Shown here in pieces: positions 5,496 through 12,887 of a stretch of DNA of 14,721 bases. The translations under genes and the position numbers were made by a program. Position 1 is the first letter of the stretch; each line of letters starts with the position of its first letter. Below the pieces are notes generated by a model. That model made no database searches and was not told the DNA's origin. It saw only the letters and a program-made list of their open reading frames with translations. Source of the DNA: Clostridiales bacterium (GTDB lineage: Bacteria > Bacillota > Clostridia > Lachnospirales > JAITVM01). Where the stretch lies: NCBI GenBank assembly GCA_031285815.1, contig JAITVM010000263.1, positions 1 to 14,721 of the forward strand. The letters run 5' to 3'.

Positions 5496-7088
5496 ATGGA
5501 TAACGGAAATGATAATAATTTGCCACAAAACGAAGGGGAAGACATTAACATAAGTGGGCAGGGTTTTGAGCCAATAACTGATAATAACGGCGATGGCTTA
5601 CAAAATGCAAGAGGTGATAACCTGGAACAGCCTGGTGAAGCAGGCTTTGAGTTTGATGGGGGAAGCACTGAAATTGAAGGGCCCCTTTCAGAAGAAAATG
5701 GAATACCAAATGGAGAAAATGAATATGGCGGAGGTTTAGAAATTGAACTGCCAACCGGCAATAACGGCGATGAAAAGAAAAATAGCGGTATAATTAAAAT
5801 ACTTATTGGTGTGGCCATTTTGGCGGTTATAGGGATTGGCGCTTTTACCCTATTAAGGCCTACGCCACAAAAACAAGCCCAGGCTGCAGTATTAAAAACT
5901 TTAAGCGCTATCCAAAAAACCTATAGTGGTGATCCTGCTATAAGTGCTATACTTGATGGCTCATATAAAACTACATTGTCATTTAATGGCCAGCAGGTAA
6001 GCCCGGAAGCTATGGGCATGGATTTTGATAATTTAACTTTTTATAATGACAGCGTTAACAAAATTATGGCTTTTGTTTTTAATAAAGGCGGTAGCAATGT
6101 GGCATCATTATATACTGACAACCAAGATGCGGCGCTGCTTGTTAGGGAACAAGCTTATTACATTAGCCCGGCAACCTTTGGGGCTGATTTTAATGCATAT
6201 TTTGAAAATTTTAAAACCGAGTTCGAATCATTGGGCTTTAATGAAAATACCATACCTCAAGATTTTAGTTTGCGCTATGACGACTTAGCCCCATTTATTA
6301 AGCCCCAAGAGCAAAATAAAAGGGTAGGTGAATATACGCAGGTATATGTTGATTTATCTAAAAAAGCCACGTATGGAAAAGAAAGCGTTAAACATACTCT
6401 AAACGGGGCAGAAGTTAATGCAGATAAAATAACCGCTAAGATCACAGGCCCGGATTTGACAGCAGCTATGGCACAAATACAAGAAATTAACCAAAAATAT
6501 AATGTTGGCACAGAAAATGGCACCGAAGCAAATGTTACAGACCTGCCGGCGGTTACGCTTGGTTTTGTTGTGTATCAGGGCACCCTTTTAGAGGCTTCAG
6601 CGATATCTGACGATTCCCCGGATGATGTGTATACCATTTCTGTTGACGAGTCAGGCGGATTGATTAAAGGGTTAAGCTTTACCGCCGCTAACTCAACAGT
6701 AGATACAACTGTGGGTTTTACAAATGAATCTGTTGGCCAGTTGTATAAATATGTGGTTTCTTTATCTTCAGCAGGTACAACATTAGTATCTATGGATGTT
6801 GTATATGACAGCACTATTACTGAAAATAATTTTAGCATTAATGTACCTGATTTGTCAGCATTAGTCGGGATGCCTATACCTGTTAGCTTAAATGGCAATA
6901 TTACTAAAACTGACGGGTCATATGAACTTTATATAGGTACATTAGATATGTCTGTCCAAGCGATTGAACTTGATATGTCGATAAAAATAGAAAAGATGGC
7001 TGAGGCGGTAGCTGTCCCTGAAGCTACAGAAAAATTTGACACAATAGGGCCGGAAGAATTGTTTTTTGATAAGTTTTTTATTTATTAG
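5496..7088 (+). CDS. Membrane-anchored protein with acidic cytoplasmic tail and large extracellular domain, unknown
   Basis: A 530-residue protein I cannot assign to a family with confidence. Residues 1-~95 are low-complexity and disordered, rich in Asn, Gly, Glu and Asp (NGNDNNLPQNEGEDIN at the start) with almost no Lys. A KKN stop precedes a single transmembrane helix (~99-121, ILIGVAILAVIGIGAFTLL), then RPTPQKQAQ and ~400 outside residues. The outside part starts with a helix (AAVLKTLSAIQKTY) and continues with alternating, beta-rich sequence (VDTTVGFTNES, SYELYIGTLDMS) ending PEELFFDKFFIY. No catalytic motif or Cys is apparent. AAGGAGG (5483-5489) suits ATG 5496 (6-nt spacing) better than ATG 5493. 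It is 21 bases after the ATPase gene and before the permeases, so it may be a sensor, adaptor or substrate-handling part of the transporter; that role is inferred from position alone. Confidence 0.88.
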   Translation: MDNGNDNNLPQNEGEDINISGQGFEPITDNNGDGLQNARGDNLEQPGEAGFEFDGGSTEIEGPLSEENGIPNGENEYGGGLEIELPTGNNGDEKKNSGIIKILIGVAILAVIGIGAFTLLRPTPQKQAQAAVLKTLSAIQKTYSGDPAISAILDGSYKTTLSFNGQQVSPEAMGMDFDNLTFYNDSVNKIMAFVFNKGGSNVASLYTDNQDAALLVREQAYYISPATFGADFNAYFENFKTEFESLGFNENTIPQDFSLRYDDLAPFIKPQEQNKRVGEYTQVYVDLSKKATYGKESVKHTLNGAEVNADKITAKITGPDLTAAMAQIQEINQKYNVGTENGTEANVTDLPAVTLGFVVYQGTLLEASAISDDSPDDVYTISVDESGGLIKGLSFTAANSTVDTTVGFTNESVGQLYKYVVSLSSAGTTLVSMDVVYDSTITENNFSINVPDLSALVGMPIPVSLNGNITKTDGSYELYIGTLDMSVQAIELDMSIKIEKMAEAVAVPEATEKFDTIGPEELFFDKFFIY

Positions 7089-7116
7089 GCCTTTAAGGCT
7101 ATACTTTTTTGTAATA

Positions 7117-7140
7117 CCCCCTAGGGCACTAGGGGTTTTA
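7117..7140 (+). terminator. Intra-operon terminator or attenuator before the permease genes
   Basis: CCCCTAG (7118-7124) pairs perfectly with CTAGGGG (7129-7135) around a GGCA loop and is followed by TTTTATTTTATT. It sits 28 bases after the stop of the 530-residue gene and just before the next ribosome binding site (7150-7157), so it probably reduces, rather than abolishes, transcription of the permeases. Confidence 0.7.
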
Positions 7141-7166
7141 TTTTATTAGAAGGAGGGCTAATTATA

Positions 7167-8288
7167 ATTTTATTAGTAAAAATTATCCTCACTGAGTATA
7201 AAAAAATACTATTCAACATTCTGGCCTCATTGATAATAATGTTAATACTTGTTGCGGGCTTTGAAGCAATAGAAAAGAGGCAGGCATTAATTGAAAGTTT
7301 TACATTTGGGGTCGTAGTAGAGGACAAAAATGAATATATGGATATTATGTTAAATATTTTATTTAGCCGTGAAGATTTAAAAAATATAATTAGCTTTGAG
7401 AAAATGGATGCCGAAACAGCTGCCAAAAAGCTTAAGGATGGCCTGATCCCTTGTTACATTTTAATTGAAGAGGGCTTTACCGAATCTGTGATGACAGGGG
7501 AAAATAAAAACATAGTTTTTTCTGGGGACCCATCCTATAGGCTTAAATATAATATTGGCGAAGCCCTTGTAAAAGCGGGGGCGGCCTTTCTCACGTCATC
7601 GCAATCTGGTATTTATAGCACATTGGATTACGCTTATAAATATGGCATACAACATAATGTCATCCAAGAAGAAATTGTAATGGCAATAAACCTTGAGTTT
7701 GGCAAAGCATTAATTAGCTATAAAGACTATTTTGATACGGAGCTAATTAACCCATTCGGAGATTACCCATTAAAAACCCATTATTATTATTCTGCACTTA
7801 TATTTATGGCCATAGTGTGTGTCGCGCCGGTAGCAGGTGGGGCTAAGAAAATATTTGCCCCGGAGGTTTTGGACAGGCTTAAGGTTTTAGGGTTTGATTA
7901 CTATAAAATATATTCTATGGCATATTTAGCGTGCCTAATTATTATTTTTGCGCTTTTGTTGCCGCTGTTTATGGTATTTAATTATAAAATATTTTTCTTG
8001 GCGGTAATGCTAAGCTCGCTTGCTATTTTTACTTCAGCTATGTTTAAGGGTGCCGCCCCACAAGGGCTCTTTATATTTTCTATGGCATTAATTATGTTGT
8101 TTATTTCAGGCGGCGCCATCCCAAAAGGTGTTTTGCCGGGTTTTATTAATAAATTATCTTTTTTGGCAGTCAATGAGTATTTTATTTATGAAGGCTTGAA
8201 AACAGGTTTAATTTTATATACTACAGCATTTTTTACAATATTAAATGGAATTGCACTCGGCAGTTTTAGGTTTGGGGGAGGTGGTTAA
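7167..8288 (+). CDS. ABC-2 type transporter permease A (probable non-AUG start)
   Basis: About 373-residue integral membrane subunit of an ABC-2 system (exporter-type permease family of NatB/YhaP/ABC2_membrane_3 architecture). After a short basic stretch (LLVKIILTEYKKIL) come TM1 (~18-32, ILASLIIMLILVAGF), a large extracellular domain (~33-215, beginning SFTFGVVVEDKNEY) and a cluster of five or so helices to the C-terminus. The start is the point of interest. TTG 7230 or ATG 7239 would cut TM1 in half and have no ribosome binding site, whereas AAGGAGGG (7150-7157) is placed for a start around 7161-7167. There the in-frame codons are ATT, ATA, ATT. I give 7167 (AUU), but 7161 or 7164 are equally possible. 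The stop is directly followed by the next gene, whose ribosome binding site lies within this gene's end. Confidence 0.85.
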   Translation: MLLVKIILTEYKKILFNILASLIIMLILVAGFEAIEKRQALIESFTFGVVVEDKNEYMDIMLNILFSREDLKNIISFEKMDAETAAKKLKDGLIPCYILIEEGFTESVMTGENKNIVFSGDPSYRLKYNIGEALVKAGAAFLTSSQSGIYSTLDYAYKYGIQHNVIQEEIVMAINLEFGKALISYKDYFDTELINPFGDYPLKTHYYYSALIFMAIVCVAPVAGGAKKIFAPEVLDRLKVLGFDYYKIYSMAYLACLIIIFALLLPLFMVFNYKIFFLAVMLSSLAIFTSAMFKGAAPQGLFIFSMALIMLFISGGAIPKGVLPGFINKLSFLAVNEYFIYEGLKTGLILYTTAFFTILNGIALGSFRFGGGG

Positions 8289-9305
8289 TTGTTTTATGAT
8301 AAAATTTTAATAAGGTTAAAGCTTTTTGTTAATAGGGCTTATATTTTATCGCTCTTAATTATGCCCGTTTTTATCATCTTCATATTAACAAATGTAGACT
8401 TAAATACTGAAAACAAAATAAATATTGGGCTTTTTTATGAAAACCCAACTATTAAAAAAAATATCCATGGGCCATTAATCAGCTATTCTGAAGACACAAT
8501 AAATTTTATTGTTTTCGAAAGCGAAGAAGATTTAATAGGCAGTGTGTCTTCTTACCATGTGGATTGTGGCTATAGCTTTAAATCCGGCAGCTACAAAAAA
8601 TCAATAAAGCTTTATAAAACAAACACAACGACCTCAGACACTGTACTTAATATTTTTTTGTCATCGCTCGCTGTACGAAATAGGGCTGGCGAATTAGGGG
8701 CCAGCGTATTAAAAAATTACCTGGAGGAGGTCAATGTTAGCGAAATACAAGAAGGCGCACTTAAATATTCTGCCGGCGGGCCATTGATGAAAATTCGGTA
8801 TGACAATATAGATGGGGGGGAAACAGAAGCGGTTTCATTTGATAATTTGTTTTATGGCTTATTTGCCATATCCGCAATGTTTATTTCAATACTAAACGCT
8901 TCTTGGCTAATTAATGAACGGGGTTCAGAAATTTATGGTAGGGTAAAGCTTTCGTGCCCCTATATGGAAAATGCAGTTAGCCAGTTAGTAGCCTTGTTTT
9001 GTGTAAATATATGCTATTTATTTATATGTAACTTAGTTTTATCGGCTGTTTATAATACTAACTTTAAAGTTTTCAACATAATATGTGTGGATATCTTGTA
9101 TAGCCTGTGGATAACTTTGATTTCTTTCCTTTTGGGCAGGTATTTTAAAAAAGATAATTTTTTAGTGCCGTTGGCGGTGTTTGCATTTATTTTTAATTTT
9201 GCAGTTAGCGGGGCAATTGTGGATATCTCAGAAATTTTGGGCCAGCTAGGGTTTATAAAATATTTTTCTGTAGTTTATTTTTATCTAAAGTTACTGGCTA
9301 TATAA
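8289..9305 (+). CDS. ABC-2 type transporter permease B
   Basis: 338-residue second permease of the same system, with the same plan as its neighbour: TM1 at ~15-34 (AYILSLLIMPVFIIFILT), a ~150-residue outside domain opening NIGLFYENP, then about five helices from ~185 to the end (LFAISAMFISILNASWLI, LFVNICYLF-type and others). The start TTG 8289 follows the previous stop without a gap, and GGAGGTGG (8277-8284) lies inside the end of permease A, so translation is coupled and equal amounts of the two subunits are expected, as for a heterodimeric channel. The extracellular domains of the two differ strongly by eye. The C-terminus stops after a final helix (FIKYFSVVYFYLKLLAI). The substrate is unknown: no bacteriocin, lantibiotic or two-component regulator gene is found next to it. 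Confidence 0.9.
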   Translation: MFYDKILIRLKLFVNRAYILSLLIMPVFIIFILTNVDLNTENKINIGLFYENPTIKKNIHGPLISYSEDTINFIVFESEEDLIGSVSSYHVDCGYSFKSGSYKKSIKLYKTNTTTSDTVLNIFLSSLAVRNRAGELGASVLKNYLEEVNVSEIQEGALKYSAGGPLMKIRYDNIDGGETEAVSFDNLFYGLFAISAMFISILNASWLINERGSEIYGRVKLSCPYMENAVSQLVALFCVNICYLFICNLVLSAVYNTNFKVFNIICVDILYSLWITLISFLLGRYFKKDNFLVPLAVFAFIFNFAVSGAIVDISEILGQLGFIKYFSVVYFYLKLLAI

Positions 9306-9356
9306 CAATAACCGTTTATAAATTTTTTCGTTGCTGCCGCTATCAACGGCTATCAT

Positions 9357-9395
9357 AAAAGGGCCATTGCCATTTTTCTAGGCAGGGCCCTTTTT
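9357..9395. terminator. Bidirectional terminator between the ABC operon and the hydratase gene
   Basis: AAAAGGGCC (9357-9365) pairs with GGCCCTTTT (9386-9394), with an inner TGCC/GGCA helix. It gives T runs on both strands (9391-9395 plus; four on the minus side), as expected between convergent genes. Confidence 0.85.
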
Positions 9396-9426
9396 ATAAT
9401 AGTTCATTTGGCACAGGCTTGAATTG

Positions 9427-11637
9427 CTACAGCTTATTTTTATTGTAATTAATGAGGCAGCCAGCCAATAAGATTTCCCTTTCTTTATCAGACAGTTCAT
9501 TTAACGAAAGTTCGATTTCTAAATTGTTTTGGCTTAAAATATAAGCCTTTATTTTATTACTATCGTTTGTTATTGCACCCCTAACCCCTGGTATATAAAT
9601 ATAGTCGCCAAGCTTAATAAGGCTCAGGGATTCTGTTGTGAACGGCAGTATGCCCCAGTTGATTAAATTTGAACGGTAACGTTTTGTTGCATACTCAGAA
9701 ACAATATTGGCGTAGGTACCGAGCACTTTTTGGCAGGATGCAGCTTGCTCGCGGGCGGAACCATCCCCGGGTTTAACGGCTGCAACCGCCGACCCGAATG
9801 AAGTTATTGAAAAATCGAGCCCTTTGAATTCTGGGGCAAATTTTTCGATATTTTCCCCATTTAGCCTAGATTTTTCTATCTCCTGTGCCGCCTTTGCTTT
9901 CGGGACATAACCCGGGTCTTTACGTGACAATGTAAATTCTGCAAGCTTAAGCGGGTTAGAGCGGTAGCTCGATGTTTCCCCAGAAGGTATCAATTCATCT
10001 GTAGTGGTAACGCTGTCAGTAATATATGAAACTACTTTTAATAGCATATTATCTGTGAGGGCCGGCATCTCTGGCCAATCAGATATATTTGGGCCATATT
10101 TAAGTGCATGGCCTGGGTTAGGGTTGTTATACCCATTGTAACAGCGGGCTTTATATACGCTTGAATTAAAATAATATTTCCGCACCTTAGTTTCGTATTC
10201 ACCGGCGCAGGTTAAGAAGCCACCGTTTAATGCAGTGGCGGCTATAGATTTTGCGTCCATTAAAGCAACGCCTGCCATTTGGTTTTCAGAGGGCTTTGAA
10301 CCATCCCTGTTCGGAAAATTACGTGTTGTGTGCCTAATACTTAAAGTACCATTACTAGGGATATCCCCGGCCCCAAAACAAGGGCCGCAGAACGCAGGCT
10401 TAATGATTGCCCCACTGGACGCTAAGCTTTCAATAACCCCATTTTTAACAAGCTGTAGGTAGACAGGCTGGGATTCGGGGTAAAGCGTAAGGGCAAATTC
10501 ATCATCCCCAAGCGCATGGCCACCTAATATATCTGCGGCAGCGCATATGCTTTCATAACTTCCGCCGGCGCACCCGGCGATTATACCTTGGCCAACCTTC
10601 AATTTGCCATTTTCAATGCACCCACTTAAGTCTAATTTGAGGCTGGGGTCATGGATGAAATTTAGGCTATCCTCTGAAACTTTAGATAAGACCTCGCGCA
10701 GGTTATCGATTACATATTCAATTTCATATACATTGCTTGGGTGGAACGGCATAGCTATCATAGGTTTTATTTTAGATAAGTCTATATCAATGAGCCCATC
10801 GTAATATGCAGTATTTTCTAAGCATAGCCTCTTATAGCTGTTGCCGCGGTTATGGGTTTCTAAATATTCTTTTGTTGCTTCGTCAGTCTCCCAGATGCTG
10901 GACAGGCATGTCGTTTCTGTAGTCATTACATCGATGCCGGACCGGAACCACATACTCAAATTCTGTATGCCGCTGCCCACAAATTCAAGGACCTTGTTCT
11001 TAACAAAACCCGAGCTGAATACTTTGCCTATCAGGGAAAGGGCAACGTCATGGGGGCCTATGTTTTTAGCGGGTTTACCACTCAAACGTACGCAAATTAT
11101 TTCGGGGTAGTTAATATCATATGTTTGGTTAAGGAGCTGTTTTGCTAGCTCGCCGCCGCCTTCGCCGATTGCCATGGTACCAAATGCGCCGTACCTAGTG
11201 TGCGAGTCAGAGCCTAAAATCATTTTTCCGCACCCGGCAAACATCTCGCGCATATAAGAATGTATGACTGCCATATTAGGCGGCACAAAAATCCCGCCAT
11301 ATTTTTTTGCGGCAGAAAGGCCAAAAACATGGTCGTCTTCGTTAATTGTGCCGCCAACAGCACATAATGTGTTATGGCAATTTGTTAGTACATAAGGCAA
11401 AGGGAATTTTTCCAGCCCGGATGCCTTAGCTGTTTGTATTATCCCAACATATGTTATGTCGTGTGAAGCCATAGCGTCAAATTTAATTTTTAGCTTACCC
11501 ATATCTGTACCGGTATTGTGGGCTTCCAAAATTTTATATGCAATGGTGTTTTTTTTGGCTTCTTCCTTATTTAAGCCAACATTGCCTAATATATTATATT
11601 TGCTGCCCAAGAAAACGCCGTGGTGCAAAACCTCCAT
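9427..11637 (-). CDS. Aconitase-family hydratase (YbhJ type)
   Basis: 736-residue enzyme of the aconitase superfamily, closest by length and layout to the E. coli YbhJ group, whose substrate is not established. The 4Fe-4S ligands are all present: Cys356 in GCAGGSYES and Cys417 and Cys420 in FCGPCFG. Other aconitase hallmarks are GSDSHTRYG (142-150) and, in the C-terminal swivel domain, GSAREQAA (~626-633) and RSNLINWGILPFT (~655-667). It therefore should be a cluster-dependent cytosolic hydro-lyase of a hydroxy di- or tricarboxylic acid rather than a dead paralogue, though citrate specificity cannot be claimed. ATG 11637 has GGAGG six bases upstream. It is transcribed alone from the promoter at 11665-11693, divergently from nagB, and ends at the shared terminator at 9357-9395. 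Confidence 0.88.
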   Translation of the reverse strand: MEVLHHGVFLGSKYNILGNVGLNKEEAKKNTIAYKILEAHNTGTDMGKLKIKFDAMASHDITYVGIIQTAKASGLEKFPLPYVLTNCHNTLCAVGGTINEDDHVFGLSAAKKYGGIFVPPNMAVIHSYMREMFAGCGKMILGSDSHTRYGAFGTMAIGEGGGELAKQLLNQTYDINYPEIICVRLSGKPAKNIGPHDVALSLIGKVFSSGFVKNKVLEFVGSGIQNLSMWFRSGIDVMTTETTCLSSIWETDEATKEYLETHNRGNSYKRLCLENTAYYDGLIDIDLSKIKPMIAMPFHPSNVYEIEYVIDNLREVLSKVSEDSLNFIHDPSLKLDLSGCIENGKLKVGQGIIAGCAGGSYESICAAADILGGHALGDDEFALTLYPESQPVYLQLVKNGVIESLASSGAIIKPAFCGPCFGAGDIPSNGTLSIRHTTRNFPNRDGSKPSENQMAGVALMDAKSIAATALNGGFLTCAGEYETKVRKYYFNSSVYKARCYNGYNNPNPGHALKYGPNISDWPEMPALTDNMLLKVVSYITDSVTTTDELIPSGETSSYRSNPLKLAEFTLSRKDPGYVPKAKAAQEIEKSRLNGENIEKFAPEFKGLDFSITSFGSAVAAVKPGDGSAREQAASCQKVLGTYANIVSEYATKRYRSNLINWGILPFTTESLSLIKLGDYIYIPGVRGAITNDSNKIKAYILSQNNLEIELSLNELSDKEREILLAGCLINYNKNKL

Positions 11638-11664
11638 AATAAACCTCCTAAAAACTTTTTTTAA

Positions 11665-11693
11665 AGTATAGTAGAATTTATTGATTTAATCAA
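11665..11693 (-). promoter_or_regulatory. Promoter of the hydratase gene with overlapping palindrome
   Basis: TTGATT (11688-11693) and TATACT (11665-11670) on the minus strand, 17-bp spacing. The -35 box is one arm of a 13-bp palindrome TTGATTTAATCAA (11681-11693), a possible operator. Confidence 0.75.
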
Positions 11694-11740
11694 CTAAATT
11701 AGCATGGTATTTTTTTGCCCTAATTGGTTTGGTGGTGTTA

Positions 11741-11769
11741 TTTACTTATTTTAGAAATTCTGATATACT
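11741..11769 (+). promoter_or_regulatory. Promoter of nagB
   Basis: TTTACT (11741-11746) and TATACT (11764-11769), 17-bp spacing, 30 bases before the start codon. It is divergent from the hydratase promoter, with ~45 bp between the two. Confidence 0.7.
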
Positions 11770-11799
11770 AAAAAAAAATTATAAGGGGCGTGGTTTATT

Positions 11800-12522
11800 T
11801 TGGAACTTCATGTTTTTGATACTATTCAAGAGGCTAGCCAGCTGGCGAAGGATGTTTTTGTTAAAGCTATTAATGAAAACCCCGGCTGTTTATTAGGGTT
11901 AGCAACAGGCAGTACACCAGAGGTTTTGTATGGCCTTTTAATAGAGGCATATAAAAATGGCGAGGTATCCTTTAAGGATGTTAGAACTGTTAACTTAGAT
12001 GAATATGTGGGCCTTGGGCCAGAACATAACCAAAGTTATAGGTATTTCATGAATTCAAATTTATTTGACCATATTGATATTGATAAAAACAATACCAATG
12101 TGCCGGATGGCATTGGTGGGCCGGAACAAAATGCAAAAAAATATGACGCGCTTCTTGAATCGCTTGGCCAGCCAGATATACAGTTATTGGGTATAGGTGG
12201 AAACGGGCATATTGCTTTTAATGAGCCCGGGTCTTCGTTTGATTCTACAACCAGCATAATTGACTTAACTGAAGAAACTATAAAGGCAAATTCCAGGTTT
12301 TTTGAAAATATTGATGATGTGCCTAAAAAAGCGGTAAGCATGGGAATAAAATCAATCCTGAAAGCTAAAAAAATATTGCTCTTAGCCTTTGGCGAAAGTA
12401 AAGCCCAAGCTGTTAAAGATATGTTTGAATTGCCTGTTACAGAAAATATGCCGGCAACTGCATTAAAAAACCACCCAGATGTAATGGTTATCGTTGATAA
12501 AGCGGCAGCGTCACTTTTATAA
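11800..12522 (+). CDS. nagB: Glucosamine-6-phosphate deaminase
   Basis: 240-residue cytosolic enzyme converting glucosamine 6-phosphate to fructose 6-phosphate and ammonia, the step that brings amino sugars (from chitin, mucin or cell wall) into glycolysis. Motifs: phosphate-binding GLATGSTPE (33-41), TVNLDEYVGL with the catalytic Asp67, LGIGGNGHIAFNEPG with His137 and Glu142. The residue that is Asp141 in E. coli is Asn135 here, as in B. subtilis NagB, so it is not a defect. The protein lacks the ~25 C-terminal residues of the allosteric hexameric E. coli enzyme and should be the short Gram-positive form. The start is TTG 11800 with AAGGGG 11 bases upstream, somewhat far. No nagA is seen next to it. 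A weak hairpin terminator follows at 12560-12607. Confidence 0.96.
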   Translation: MELHVFDTIQEASQLAKDVFVKAINENPGCLLGLATGSTPEVLYGLLIEAYKNGEVSFKDVRTVNLDEYVGLGPEHNQSYRYFMNSNLFDHIDIDKNNTNVPDGIGGPEQNAKKYDALLESLGQPDIQLLGIGGNGHIAFNEPGSSFDSTTSIIDLTEETIKANSRFFENIDDVPKKAVSMGIKSILKAKKILLLAFGESKAQAVKDMFELPVTENMPATALKNHPDVMVIVDKAAASLL

Positions 12523-12559
12523 TTATCTGAGGTATTTAATTTTTGTTACAACAATTATG

Positions 12560-12607
12560 GTGCAGCTTTGCGGCTTGGTTTTAGTTAGCAGGGCTGTGCT
12601 ATTTTTA
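12560..12607 (+). terminator. Probable terminator of nagB
   Basis: GTGCAGCTTTGC (12560-12571) pairs with GCAGGGCTGTGC (12588-12599) over 12 bp with four G-T pairs and a 16-nt loop, then a T-rich run (12600-12610). Confidence 0.6.
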
Positions 12608-12881
12608 TTTGCTGGCCATTTTATATAAGCGGCCTGAAAATATTCTACAAATAATTTAAATAAGCTTGAAATAATCGTAAAAAAAATATATTATAGTAGC
12701 AAGTTAGTATATTATGGTTAATAATATTGAAATATGTTTGAAATTGTTGGCATTATAATAATTTATTTGTGTTTTTTTGGTTATTGTGGGCTGTAACTTA
12801 AAATGGTATAGGGTTTTGATGTATATCCCACTGGGCTATGATATTTTGGGTAAATGCTACAAAAGCAACAAGGGAGGTATA
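12608..12881. other. Intergenic region with putative leader of the reductase gene
   Basis: No credible gene. The open frame from 12777 that runs into the reductase has no family similarity and no ribosome binding site before 12888. The region holds the promoter at 12666-12694 and a 7-bp inverted repeat (ATATTAT/ATAATAT, 12709-12727) just past the expected transcription start. A TATAAT at 12751-12756 lacks a good -35 box. Confidence 0.4.
12666..12694 (+). promoter_or_regulatory. Possible promoter of the aldo/keto reductase gene
   Basis: TTGAAA (12666-12671) and TATTAT (12689-12694) with a 17-bp spacer. This would leave an untranslated leader of ~185 nt. AT-rich surroundings make chance matches likely. 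Confidence 0.4.
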
Positions 12882-12887
12882 GTGGGG

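Noticed and set aside
5477..5818. 113-codon open frame on the minus strand under the 530-residue gene
   Set aside because: Shadow of the low-complexity acidic coding region; Pro/Ser-rich translation without its own ribosome binding site.
7230..7232. TTG start for permease A
   Set aside because: It lies within the first transmembrane helix and has no ribosome binding site, while a strong site at 7150-7157 serves an earlier start.
12126..12142. NagB Asn135 at the position of catalytic Asp141 of E. coli as a lesion
   Set aside because: The Asn is shared with the B. subtilis-type enzyme (NGHxxFNEPG), so it is normal for the Gram-positive form.
12777..12887. N-terminal extension of the aldo/keto reductase
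   Set aside because: The ~37 residues do not look like the family's start and lack a ribosome binding site; GGAGG at 12873-12877 serves 12882 or 12888.
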